Assembly: GCA_003254905.1 (NCBI GenBank)
Contig: QANU01111459.1
Coordinates: 582,615-646,614, forward strand
DNA length: 64,000 nucleotides
Reading direction: 5' to 3'
Source of the DNA: Nissolia schottii
Lineage: Eukaryota > Streptophyta > Magnoliopsida > Fabales > Fabaceae
The position numbers were made by a program, and so were the translations under genes. This document shows positions 1 to 11,371 of the stretch, piece by piece. How positions within the stretch are numbered: the stretch's first letter is position 1; every line of letters starts with the position of its first letter. The notes below the pieces were generated by a model. The model saw only the letters and a program-made list of their open reading frames with translations, was not told the DNA's origin and ran no database searches.

Positions 1-1
1 G

Positions 2-184
2 CCGGTCCCTCTTCCCACCCTGATCGCTGCCCTGCCTCCCGATGTTCCCATAATCACCCAAACCACCTCACCATCTTCTTCTATGGATCTCACCGCTCTT
101 ACTCTCACATCACTAGAACTATCACTTTCGATGCGTGATGCACCAGTTTTAACTCGGTGCATCATAGCCATTTCCTATGTATAA
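2..184 (+). CDS. possible partial coding exon at the window edge, unidentified
   Basis: Frame 2 is open from the first base to a TAA near base 182, about 60 codons. The translation is rich in Pro, Ser, Thr and Leu and contains SLELSLSM, a type of leucine-rich stretch seen near the C-terminus of some plant transcription factors. The first ~120 bases are clearly more GC-rich than the AT-rich DNA that follows, which fits the end of a gene lying mostly outside the window. No family is recognised and the frame could be open by chance. Confidence 0.25.
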   Translation, partial: PVPLPTLIAALPPDVPIITQTTSPSSSMDLTALTLTSLELSLSMRDAPVLTRCIIAISYV

Positions 185-1451
185 TACAATCCAACCTATC
201 CAAAATTAATTAGGTGCCTTATAAGAAATAAATTAGAAGAGAAGCTGATAGAGCATCTAACGAATTGGTGCGATGAAAATTCAATGCATTGTTTGGATGA
301 CATGTATACATAAAAAAAATTGAGAGTGAAATCACCAATTCATATGCTATTTTGTCTAACAAAAACAATTCATATGCTATGTTTTGATGACATGTACTTC
401 TAATGGTTCATATAACTTCCTACTCTTTCAATACTTACTCATATTTTTAAAAGAAACTATAAAGACTTATGTTTCTGTACGCCTTTTAGAAAGATTTTAG
501 GATTTACACATGTATGCTCTTTTTAAGGCTTTTAATTAGGAATTATGAAGGCTTTGTTGAACTTTTAATTAGGATTTACACATGTATGCTCTTTTTAAAG
601 CTTTTAACTTTATGTGTCTTGAGACTTATAATATTATTTCCATATTTATCAAAGGACTATTGTTTCACTTTACTCCAATTGTTCCTTTATTTTAAAAGAC
701 CACCTTAGTATCTATTTGAACTAATTTTTATAATTATCCACTTTTAAGAAATTTTTGTAGAAAATCAAATAATTCTCCTGTATAAATAATAAGAGACTAA
801 GCCATTGGGATTGGTCCTGAGGGTTTCTAAGTTTAAATTTTATTTAATATAATTTTTAAGTAAAAAAAAATCATAAACTAACACTCAACTCTTATGTATT
901 TTTTTCATCAAAAAATTCTTTCATATACACAAGTTTAATGTGTTATACACATATAATAAAAATGGATCTCATCATTATTCAAGATACATTCTCTCACTTG
1001 TAAGTCTCATTAATTTTATTGCAAGCAAACGTGTACAAATATGAGGTGGCAAACGTGTGCCCATCAAAGAAATTTTCTACGTCAATTCTTGGTTGCCTTT
1101 ATTCCTTTTATGGTCATAAGTTCTCGGTTGCCTGGTTCCTTTAGTTTTTGCACCGTATGGGCCATGGCCCATATCTACTTGCAGCCCAATATCTTCTCTC
1201 CCAGACCAGGCCCATTTGTTTCCCCTCACAGCCAAACCGCTACTACCCTGCCCTCATTCTCTCACACCTCGCTACTCCACTGGCCACCGCTCCACCACGC
1301 ACCAGCGGAGCAGCCTCCACCAGCCACCACCAGCCACCACAGCGCCGTCCTCGTCACCACCACCACCGCCACCACTAGCAACAGCTACATTTCCTCTGAC
1401 GAATTCACTGCTGCTGCTATCAACTCTGTTGGCGCAATTTGAGGGTACGAA
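185..1451. other. intergenic and 5' region of the first gene
   Basis: This stretch is mostly AT-rich. It contains a direct repeat (about 499-535 and 572-608, described separately). From about 1,140 it becomes C-rich with CAC/CCA runs (1,290-1,380), typical of a plant promoter or 5' leader and low-complexity in all frames. No convincing gene was seen; the short open frames here overlap in conflicting frames and are low-complexity. Confidence 0.5.
499..608. repeat. short direct repeat, two ~37-bp copies
   Basis: A segment containing ACACATGTATGCTCTTTTTA occurs at about 499-535 and again at about 572-608. Each copy is preceded by AGGATTT and followed by an (A/G)GCTTTTAA tail, with ~36 bp between copies. 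It looks like a small local duplication with no evident coding content. Confidence 0.7.
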
Positions 1452-2942
1452 ATGAAAGTGAGGGTTGTGTGCAGGAAACTCTACAATTACGTACGCTATG
1501 ATCTCAAAGAGATTGCTTTTCCTTCTTCTTTGCCCGACCCTCCTAATCTCAAAAAGCGCCGCAAATTGACCTGGGAGGAGCGTATTTGGGTAAATCCCCC
1601 CATTTTTTCCCCCCAATTTTCATTCTGTCAACTAATTCTGGCTTCGTGTTTGTTGTTTATGATGTTTTTCTTGCTTCTAGGTTTTCAATATTTACTTGTT
1701 TTCCATGTTAAGTATTCGGCTTTAATCTCAATTCAATGATAGGGTGTAATGGATGATATGCGCATTCATGCGGTGGAGTCATAATTTTATAGTTTATTTA
1801 ATAGATGTTGATAATTGTGAAAACTCTTCAGAGTTGAGATTGGAATCGAGAGAATGTGAGAGAGCTGCACCGCTATAGGCATGAGTACACTAGTATTCTA
1901 ACATTAATTAACTTGTATTGAAAACATTCGCTCCTCAGGTTTTGAAGAAAGCTGCTAGGCTTTATGCTGCAAGCTGGGTTCGTGACATTGGTCCTGATCT
2001 TCGGCCAAATGATTATAGGAAGGATGAAATGCCTGATGAACCTAGTGGTGAAAAGAAAACAGCTAAAGGAAAAGAGCCCTCAACACTGGAGGATCTCGGT
2101 ACCCTCTCTCTCTCTAGTTTAAGATTAACATCGTTAGGTTTTTCAGGATTCAATGACTTGCCAAAATTAAAATTAATTTAATGGAATTACAATGATGATT
2201 TATCATTCGGAGGTTATTGAAGATTAATTTCAATTTCCCTACTCAATGTCTACTTTACTCTTGTGTGAATTATTTACTCAAACTACATATAATATGTTCT
2301 AGCCTGTAAATTAATGACTTGCTTCTCAAAAGCAAACTGCAGAGTCCAAGGAATTGAATTCCCTCAAGAATTGGAATTTAATTCGTTGATTTGGAAAATG
2401 ATAATAGCATAGAATTGAAATGACACAAGAATTCAATTACCTATAAGCCCCCAAAGTAAGCATGGTTATGAAATCGCAATTCTTGAATCTTAAATCGTAA
2501 ATCATATCTAATTGTAAGATTCAGAAACATAATGAAAATTACTTTAGTCTCTAAAAACAGGAAGTCTCAAGTACTAGCAATTCATATACAAGTTGATAAA
2601 AAGTAAAAGCCAAGTATAGGCCAAAGTCATCACTTTCATCTTTGCCATCTAGCATGACCATTTTAGTTTTCCGACCATTTCTTTGAATAATAAGTTTCTC
2701 ATGGTGGTTTTGACGAAGCATGTGTATCTTTTACTGGAAAATATACAGCTGTAGCTGCCAGGGGAGGAATGGAGACTCTCAAACCTGCTTTGCAGCGTGT
2801 GTACATGACTAGAGCTTCTGCATACAGAGATGCTCTAAAAAGCTTTATAGAAGGGTACCAAGAGGGTATTCAGCAAGTAATGGAGAAGAAGGAAGAGTCC
2901 AAAACTCAAGAAGATGCTGATGTACCCAAGAAATCAGCTTGA
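1452..2942 (+). CDS. conserved plant protein of unknown function, 163 aa, three exons
   Basis: Exons can be joined at 1452-1589, 1939-2098 and 2749-2942, all with GT-AG borders and compatible phases, giving 163 residues. The N-terminus is MKVRVVCRKLYNYVRYDLKE, followed by a basic KKRRKLTWEER stretch. Exon 2 encodes RLYAASWVRDIGPDLRPNDY and an acidic/lysine-rich linker. Exon 3 encodes a likely helical region (ALQRVYMTRASAYRDALK, then FIEGYQEGIQQVMEKKEE) and ends in a charged tail. I believe similar small proteins occur widely in plants, but I know no assigned function. No signal peptide or membrane segment is visible. The ATG at 1452 is chosen because it opens the frame leading into the first donor. 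Strong exon joins and biased composition make this a real gene; its role is unknown. Confidence 0.85.
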
Positions 2943-4888
2943 AATTTCTTTTAGGAGGCAATATGTTATTTCTCCTCCTGCAGACCCCAGCAGTAATTTA
3001 GGCTCAGGCTAGCTTTGCAGAAATTAGTGCCAATCCCTTGAGTTCAAGGTTTTAATGTACATTGTACTGAACTGATATAACTGAGTATATGCAAAATACT
3101 TGGTGCATTTGGGTACTAAACTTCCAATGATACACGAGTTTTTTTTTTTTTTTTGCAAATTTATTACCAACTTCTGAATTTTGTGTGCTCATTTATGATG
3201 CTAATGTTATGTTTGGTCAGCAAATGGTAGCAGTAGTATATGTTGATGAGGTGCTTCTTTAACATCTATAGAAAGTGGAATAGTATCTGTTATTATTTGG
3301 ATTTATTGTTGTTTAATGATGCACTGTTTGAATAAATGTTGACTACAAAGAATTTTTATAGCTCTTAATAGTCGTTGTCTGATGAATGCATTATGCACAT
3401 GGTGCCAAGATTTTGGCAGTCTGAAGGATTTTATGAAGGGCGTCATGCATTTAAATTTCATCTATTTGCTGGTAATCACGCCTTCAAATTATGATTTTGA
3501 TATTGTAATTTGTGGTTGTTGAGCTTGGTCATCTTTGTGAAAGACTCTAGAAAAAATCCTCCTTTAGTCTGACTCTCCCCTTATCTGCTTGTGCATGCAC
3601 TGGAAAATAATCACTGTAAGAATTTTATAAATTAAAATGTCACCATTGCATATTTTTTCTGTTCTCTTAGAAATACATGAGCGCACCTGCCTGAAGATGA
3701 TATAAGGTCAGCTTTTTGTGTAATTGTTTATGGATTGGGTTTTATGGTATCCTTGCCTAATGCTAATTAGTGTAAATTGCATTTCCATTTTCCTAGGTAG
3801 AATTATGTTGGATTCTCAGAGATTTGTTGGCTACAGGTGGACCGAATTATCAGCATGAGACTATCTTAGGTCGCACCTTCTCAAACTAAATGCCATCTGT
3901 TGTTTTGAAAGCATGTATGTGGCAGACAGATTGGATCATGAGATGCCAGGTTGAATAGTTTGGTTTCATCGTGGAGGCTGAGAAGATTGAAAATGACTTG
4001 CATGGTGTGAAAGATCAGAAACAAATTAAGACCCCACAAAATATTATTACTCCAGCTTTTGGATGATAAGCCTGCTATATTGGTCCATTTCCTTACGAAG
4101 CTTGTATCTACAGTCCAGGTCTAGATTATTGTCGGAATATTCCAACTATTTTAGGTAAGAGTCAAATTACTTCAAAACTGTTTTGATGCTTATATCTATT
4201 GTACCATTGTGGGTGGGGATTCTATTTTCACTCTTGTCTCAAAGCTAAGTTGCTGCGAATCTTTTAAAGAACATATTGGATCATTAGTACGATGACATTG
4301 AGGGCATATCTATACGATTGACATCTCATATATTTCGCTATTCAGCAGGACGAACGTGATGCTAAGTAGAGTGGAATAAAGAGATACACTCACATGGTAT
4401 TTCTTTCCTATTTTTCCCTTTTATGTCATCTGCATTGTTATTAGCCACATGCATATTCGTATCATTCTTGCAGGTCCAATCCTTTCATTTCTTTCATTGG
4501 CCATTATGCTGAGTCCAATGATAAGCACCACAATATCTGGGGACCCTCCCACTTACAGGGCCAGTAAACCACTGGGAGACATTGGACCCCTTCTAAAGCA
4601 GTCCAAATCTTTATGGGCACCTAATAATCACATGACACAGTATTTGATTTCTCATAAAGATATTCTGCAGTCCTGTCGTTCTTTTGCATAACTTGTTCCA
4701 AGCTGTATACGATCATGTTGATTGAAGCTGAAAGCTTGATGAAGCCACTGTTCAAACACTCCTCTCTCCTCTGGGTCCTAAAATTTTATTATTCTTATTC
4801 TTCTTCCCCTATGGCCTATGGGGACGGGGTGAAGACTTGTACTAGTTGTAGTTTTGGTTATTCAGTGCCATGAATCATTGATAAAAGA
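2943..4888. other. 3' flank and intergenic region
   Basis: This starts with the probable 3' UTR of the upstream gene and a T-run at about 3,139-3,154. The rest is unique-looking AT-rich DNA. An 80-codon open frame at 4449-4691 has no recognisable domain and no plausible splice partners, so it is not called as a gene. Confidence 0.5.
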
Positions 4889-4891
4889 AAA

Positions 4892-5093
4892 ATGTTATTT
4901 GTACTCGTGTGTCGGATATCTATTTTAAAAAAAATGTTATTTATACTCATTTGTAGGATATCTTTGAAAGGATACTATGAGGCGCCCCTTAACCATTGAT
5001 TGGAAGAAAAGTTAGGACTTACTCCCTAGCAATGGTCAAGGGGCGTTTCGTTGTGGTTCTTGAATAAGTTCCACAGAAGAGTACAAATAACAT
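4892..5093. mobile_element. MITE-like element, copy 1
   Basis: The ends form a perfect 15-bp inverted repeat: ATGTTATTTGTACTC at 4892-4906 and its exact reverse complement at 5079-5093. Inside is a second inverted pair, CGCCCCTTAACCATT (about 4983-4997) against AATGGTCAAGGGGCG (about 5032-5046). The element is ~202 bp, non-coding and hairpin-forming, as expected of a miniature inverted-repeat transposable element. No clear target-site duplication was identified, so the superfamily is unassigned. Confidence 0.65.
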
Positions 5094-5148
5094 CTCTCTT
5101 GATCAAAAACACTTCACTGACAGGTCACATCCTTATTTGAAAGGAAAA

Positions 5149-5313
5149 ATGTTATTTGTACTCATTTGTAAGATATCTTTAAAAGGATACTATAAGGCAC
5201 CTCTTAACCATTGATTAGAAGAAAAGTTAAGACTTACTCCCTATTAATGGTCAAGGGGCGCTTCATTGCGTCCCTTCAAATATGTTTTATAGAAGAGTTC
5301 AATACAAATAACG
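5149..5313. mobile_element. MITE-like element, copy 2
   Basis: The left end ATGTTATTTGTACTC at 5149-5163 is identical to that of the neighbouring element. The interior matches it closely (ATATCTTT-AAAGGATACTAT, TTAACCATTGATT-GAAGAAAAGTTA, AATGGTCAAGGGGCG). The right end is imperfect (AATACAAATAACGT, about 5300-5313). It lies 55 bp from copy 1 in the same orientation, so this is a tandem or nested pair of one family, with copy 2 more decayed at its right end. Confidence 0.6.
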
Positions 5314-8300
5314 TCGCCACATATCAAAAGCATTTCATCGACAGCTCATATCCTTATTTGCAATCCCTACTTGTCGTCTATACAAGCAATTGGTTGTACG
5401 AAAGCTAAAACTTATCAGACAGGGAAAGTGTCCTTCCTCACATGATAAAAACATCAGTGTTTAGTACTTGAAATTTGGAATTTTTTGGTTTTTCACCTTG
5501 AAGCCATGTCACTTCAGTGTTTATAGATAGATGGGGATAGAAAAACAAAAGAAAATAACATCAAAAGCGTGTGCAGGGTGATGGACTTAGGAGAGAGGTT
5601 CACTAGTGGAAAATGTAAACCTCAATTATGTCTCATCTCATTTCGGTATTGTTAGTTGCAATGGCTAACTCAAGTCAAGTGGACTAAAAACTTCTTCAAT
5701 CACTGTGCTGTGTCCCTGCTGTTAATCATCCAAAAAAAAAAAAAGGGAACAACTATTGTTGCAACAAATTCTGGATGTGACCCAGTGTTTAGCCTGAGTT
5801 GTCTCAGCAAGTTTCCGCACTTGCAGCATGAACTTATTATTAGGACATGACACTACACTAGGTATTTTGGAACTTGAAAGCTGTGAATAGACCGTTTAAA
5901 ATTAGACATATTACATTTACTACATTACCTTGAGTGATGTACTGTATTACTTGCTTACTATTTAAGGATATCTATCTGTCTCCTTTTTGGTTTTTTGTTC
6001 TTTAGTACATTTTTTCAATCCTTGTAACATACATTTCACCCGAGTCAATTTGTAAACGTTGTTTCTGCCACACCCCCCCCCCCTTTTCCTTTCATTGCGT
6101 GTTGTTTATGGTTTTTGCAAAAACGTTAAGCTGCACAAAAATAGATCAGAATAAAACAGATCTGGCAACACCGCCGGGGGGGGGGGGGGACCATGGCCTG
6201 TTTTCATGCCCAAATATAATTTCTTTTCTCGTGCTTTTCCTTCTTTTCATCCACAACTAAGAGCAGTAGATAATCACTTATCATTAGAAACTTCTAGCAG
6301 GGATTTGTATAGATGATCATGTGTTTTGCGTTGCTTAATTAGATACAGGAGTGGGGTTATAGTACATGTTGCAACAGTAAATGTTTGGTTGTGTTTTATC
6401 TATCAAGTCCACACCCACTCACCCACCACCATTCTCACACTGGCACCATACACTCCCATATATGGATATTATGATAATGATTAGCCTTTGTGAAAAATCT
6501 TCAGGCAGAATCCCAACAGTACCAAATAGAGAGATTCCTCACTCCTGGTTTCCAATGACGTAAATTCTCCATATTTAGCACCCGTGTGATGTCATCCACA
6601 TCCCTTTGTGGGCCCTAAGCTGCCCCAACAAATATACCTTTACCCTCTGCCTCTGCCTCTGCCTCTGCCTGGCTGTGGCTGCAGTGTGCAGTCTATTTTC
6701 TTTTCCCAGTATTAACCACCTTCTCTTGGGTTTTCTTTTACTCGTTGCTAGTACTCTTTAGGCTAAAGTTTAGTATGAAAATCAGGGATTTCATTTCTAG
6801 TTTTTTCCACTCTCTCTGTGCTGCATCCTCTCCTTTATTTCTCTTTCCTTTTTAGGCAGGGTTTGAGGGTGCCTAACAAGTGGGCTGATTGGGTCAATTT
6901 TGGGATGTCACATCCACACCTATCTTTACCTTGACCTTGACCATTTCTCTCATCTAGCTGACATCCTCATCCTGTTGCTATCACATTTTGTTTTTGTATT
7001 ACTTAATTTTTCACTGCTAAACATGGTTGTACTATTTTTTATTCAAATGTACTACTTCAACTTATTAGAAAAAATAGACATTTTGTTACATTTTTTAATA
7101 TTATGTATTTATTATTTGATGCGTATGAGAATAATGACAAAATATTCATCCACCTTTTAACATATTCAACTATCATTTTTCTTCTTTTTAATTTCTTCGG
7201 AGATGGTCGCGCAAACTATTGATGGTACACTAGTGCATGTTTGCAACTTTGCCCATATACTTTGGGGGTTAGCCTAGTGTCCCTTAAAAGAATAAGGTAA
7301 AAAATTCACGTACATGTTTTGTATGATAAGTAAAGCAAAACATCGTTTAAAGGATCAATTGAACATTGTTTTTTACCGATAACAAAATGATATAGGAGGG
7401 TTCTAAAGAGGGGTAAACTAATTGAGTGATCTGAACAAGGAAGTTGGTTCGGTTTGGAGAAAGTGAAATTATAGCTTGATCTTGCCATTCCTTTCATACT
7501 TTCCAATTGCGTGTGGATTGGTTGGCAGACCATATAGACAACATGCAAAGTGGGTGAACGAGGTCATGAGATTTACACTAGATCCTGTTCCGAGGTTAAA
7601 GAAACTTCACTTACTATATATAGGGGGAAAATGCAGTTTCATTTTATCAGCCCAGCACCTTTTAGTCACTCACTCGATCCAAGCGAGAGAATAATAGTGT
7701 TTTCATATTAAAGAGGGAGAGAGAGAGAGAGAGAGAGAATGAATCTAAACTAGCTCTATCGGGGAAAAAGGAAACCCAACAGTTCTCCATCCCTATCAAT
7801 CAAAGAAGCGGAATCCATTTAATGAATTGAAGACTACAGTGATTATACCTTACATGACACAAAATAAGCGGAGATACTCAAAGTTTCAATACAAAAATGG
7901 AACATTCATGATGATATGTTATTTATACATTAAAAAATTAGATATTTCATTGAAATCCTTGAGAGAAACAAGCACAAAGCTCTAAATTATGACGATGAGT
8001 GTTGAAAAGAACACAAAAATCAAAACTTTGTATCAATCTCTCTAAAATATTCAACAAAAAATATCCAGTTGTAAAAACAGTATTTTTATTTGATAAAAGG
8101 CTTAGTACCAAAACTTTCCGTACTACATATGCATATCAAGCTATAGTGCTTAAAATATTACGAGAGCCAAACTTGATTGGTAACATGTCCCTTGTGACAT
8201 TCACACGTTGATAATTGATATGCCGGATTAGAAGGGAACAAGTAGATCCCACAAAAACAAAATAAACTAGCCATTTCCACTTGCATCAACATCCCAAATA

Positions 8301-8490
8301 TACAAAACAAGAAAGATCCTCCATTACCTTCAACTAGCATCCGATTACGCATATACAATATACTATTAAACAAATTCCTTACATCAGTTTCATATGGTTA
8401 TGTTATGGCATCACATATATGTATCACAGTTTAGAATAGCAACTAACCAAAGGGAATCGTTATGATTCATTATTCCTTATTATTAATTAA
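5314..8490. other. intergenic region with homopolymer and simple repeats
   Basis: No gene is recognised. It contains a C11 run (6073-6083) and a G14 run (6176-6189) about 90 bp apart, a CCTCTG hexamer repeat (about 6,643-6,670) and a (GA)n tract (about 7,708-7,738). The sequence just downstream, before 8,490, is the 3' flank of the minus-strand B3 gene. Short open frames here have no domain content. Confidence 0.5.
7708..7738. repeat. (GA)n microsatellite
   Basis: Uninterrupted GA/AG dinucleotide repeats of about 30 bp in an intergenic region. Confidence 0.9.
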
Positions 8491-10157
8491 TTAATTATCT
8501 GCTGGAGGAGCTCTCATGTTCACCCCGAACAACCTCACCCCGGAATCTGAACTGCGAGTGCCGTTGTTTTCCGCTGCCACTGTCGTTTCATTCCCTCCTT
8601 GGGTCCCTCCTATACCTGTAACATTACAACACGTGCATATATCATATAAGCCCCTATATATATGTTTGTGTGTGTCAGAATAATCGGCACTCAAATTTCT
8701 ATTCATTTTTATTACTATTAGTATTATTATTTTAAGGGCGTCTTGTGTATTTAAGAAGATGATGATGTGTGAGATTAATTAATAGTATATTGAATGACAA
8801 TTTATTCTTCATTCAACATTTTATGCCGAAAGTACGGAAGATGCATTAAAGCTTTCTATTGACAAAACACATGAAAATGAACTGAACAGAAGTGAAAGGC
8901 TTGAAAAGTTCAAAAAAACATACAATTGTTGAAAAATGCGACTCTCTCCCCTCTTTTAAAACTATTTGTTTCTTTCCCACTGGCTGCGTTAAACTAATCC
9001 AAGAAAAATAAATAAAAAATAAAAACGGGGCCCACAGGCACGCATCTTCCCCGCAGAGACAAACCTGCAGAGAGATTGTTGTTGCTTTCAGCAATTTGCA
9101 GAACCCAAAGCTACATGCAGTACCTCCTACCCACCCACATATTTTTCTCCCAATTCACACTTACCCTGCTCCGGTTCATCTCTGCATGTCTTGCTCAAGA
9201 CCATTGCAAGCCAGAAAAATGCATATAAACCATATTGAATGATAATTAAGTGTGAATGTAGTAAATAATAATAATAATAATAATATGATGATGATGATGA
9301 ATGAATGGTAGGAGACCTGCAGCAGAGAGAAGAAAGTTGTTGTCAGGATTGAATGAGGGTTGTGGCTGAGGATAGTGTCCTCCGTTCATCCACCCTAGAA
9401 TTGCAGGAACAGCAGCAAAGCCCACACTCATCTCATTGTTATTGAATTTATTGTTATTATTATTGCCGGCGCCGCCGATGATTCCGGCGCCTAGCATTTC
9501 AATCAGCTCATCTCTCCTCCTCCTCACTCTTCCTGGCACCACGGCACCGGGAGGGCGGCGCCTCCAACTGACGAAGCGACGGTTAGGGTTGCGGCGGTGG
9601 CTGTGGAAGGCAACGATGTCGCCGGGCTTGAGGTTGTATTCCTTGACGTAGCGGCTCCAGCCTCTGGTGAGGACGTAGCTCTGGCTGCTTTTCCAGTAGG
9701 AATAGCGGAAGCTCCAGCCTTTTCCTGCATCGTCCTCGAAATCCAGCAGCATCCCCTTTGCGCCGTCCGCGGAGGCGGAGGTGGCTCCCCGCGGTAAGTG
9801 GGTCAGGGCGTAGGCTTTGGGGATGACGAGGCGGTTGAGCTTGCCGACGTCGCTGGGTGTGAGGGCCTTTTCGAACAGGGACTCCTTCATGCGCTCTGGC
9901 ACTCGCTGGTGGCGCCGCTGCTGTTGCTGCTGCATAAGTGGCTGTGGCGGTGGTTGGTTTCCTCCTTCTCCGGGCCATGTGAGTGGGAAGGGCTGGGGTT
10001 GGTCCGGCAGCCATATGCAAAGAGGGATGGGATTCTGGAAGATCGGTATTCCCATTGGGATGTTGTCTTCTTCTTGTGCTTGATGTTGTTGCAGAGACCA
10101 CCATAGCGCCATTTCTGGCGGCGGCGGCGGTGGTATCAAGTACGGGTTTTTGGACAT
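8491..10157 (-). CDS. B3-domain transcription factor, NGATHA-like/RAV-type without AP2 domain, 321 aa
   Basis: Two exons on the minus strand (10157-9317 and 8615-8491) join in phase at a split glycine codon to give 321 residues. The first in-frame ATG is 10157; the open frame extends upstream but without an ATG. Residues 1-90 are Pro/Gln-rich. A B3 DNA-binding domain spans about 94-200, opening with [20 protein letters not shown] and containing [20 protein letters not shown] and [12 protein letters not shown]. An arginine-rich patch (about 199-216) may serve nuclear import. The short second exon supplies RLFGVN (308-313), the repression motif of RAV/NGATHA B3 proteins. No AP2 domain is present. 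Family members act in the nucleus as repressors shaping leaf margins, carpels and organ growth. After VIPK the protein reads AYALTHLP where typical members have QHAERYFP (recalled from family knowledge), so this is a divergent member. The 0.7-kb intron is otherwise unremarkable. Confidence 0.9.
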
Positions 10158-10280
10158 TGATTTTGGATATTTTCTGTGAGGCCACAGAATTTGAGGATGA
10201 GAGAGTGAGATAGATAAAGGGGGAGAGTGGGTGGGGGGATGACTGTGGGTTTGAGGTGGAAGCTGAGGGAGAGAGGGGTT

Positions 10281-10323
10281 ACTATTCCATGGAACTAAGC
10301 TAAGCAAGGAGCAAAGATATATA
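10281..10323 (-). promoter_or_regulatory. probable TATA box and 2-codon upstream ORF of the B3 gene
   Basis: On the minus strand TATATATC (10323-10316) lies about 160 bp before the ATG at 10157, suitable for a TATA box. A minimal upstream ORF, ATG GAA TAG, reads 10290-10282. With transcription starting 25-35 bp after the TATA box, the uORF would sit at or just after the start site, so whether it is transcribed is open. An N at 10324 directly upstream and GA-rich sequence (10,340-10,372) flank it. Confidence 0.45.
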
Positions 10324-11319
10324 NGGAGGGAGGGGGGGATCAGAGTGAGAGTGAGTGAGAGAGAGAGAGGGACACATAAGTCACTTCAAGAGTACTTTAC
10401 GACTATGGGTGCAAAGAGAGTTACTGTAGTTTGTATTATTTCTAATCAAGTATTATGAAATATATTTATTTCATTTATTTTATGATATTATGTTGACTAA
10501 GCATTTATTTACATAAGATTTGAATGGACTCAAAGAAATTTTATTTAATAGTAAATAAGTGATGAGTTGACAAATGTTTTAAGACAAATTAGTTTAAAAT
10601 AATACTTCTTTTGAGTAAAATTTTAATAAAGTAAAAGTTTCATTAAAATCTCATCTAATTATATATATAATATCGTATAAAACGTGTATACTTAACTCTT
10701 CTCATTAAAAATATCAATATTTTTTTTATAATAATACTTGTTAAACCTTGTTTTAGCGGACACCCAATATGCATAAAGTGATCAAAAAGGGGAGGAAAAA
10801 AATGCATAAAAGAATGTAAAAAGAGCAAAATAATTTATGAAAAGAGACAGTAATTTTTTCTGGTACGAAAGTCATTTCTCAAATTTATTGGATAGAGACA
10901 AGTATTGTTTATTGTATCACTTTTAAGTACAGTTACGTAAAATTAGTGAAACTCATAAATAAGTATTTAATATATCTAAAATAAAGTAGGCAAAGTCCAT
11001 ATGAGTGAACTTTTATTTGTTTATGTAAAAATCTCTTCGAATATTACATCTCATGTTTATATATGAGAAAAGGTATACATACACTTGTGTAACCGCTACG
11101 TGAGACATACTGGTACTGTGATTATAAAATTGAGGTTATTGCTGAATTGAGCCAAAAAGACGTGTAAGCAGCTTATCTGAATCTTGAGAAAGGAAGAGAG
11201 ATTCCACAGGTGAATAGTTTCGCGTAATTAGGGACTTCCCATGTGACTGGATTGGCTAATTAACAAATCAAGTGATGGGCCCCACTGCTTTCGTCACCCT
11301 CCTTGACTCTTAGGATAGT

Positions 11320-11323
<4 letters not shown>

Positions 11324-11371
<48 letters not shown>
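11324..11371. repeat. (AT)n microsatellite
   Basis: About 48 bp of nearly pure TA dinucleotides with one G interruption, next to the GC-rich hairpin at 11380-11405. Confidence 0.9.

Noticed and set aside
4449-4691. 80-codon frame downstream of the first gene
   Set aside because: No domain, not flanked by convincing splice sites, and composition like the surrounding intergenic DNA.
6640-6860. Possible microRNA precursor around TGCCTGGCTGTGG
   Set aside because: It matches only the first bases of miR160, and no facing complementary arm was found; the sequence is part of a CCTCTG repeat.
9436-10213. Several plus- and minus-frame ORFs of 66-200 codons across the B3 exon
   Set aside because: They are other-frame readings of the GC-rich B3 exon, without domains.
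10158-10307. N-terminal extension of the B3 protein to 10307
   Set aside because: The extension has no ATG (it opens with TTG) and reads as Pro/His/Ser-rich leader sequence; ATG 10157 is the first usable start.
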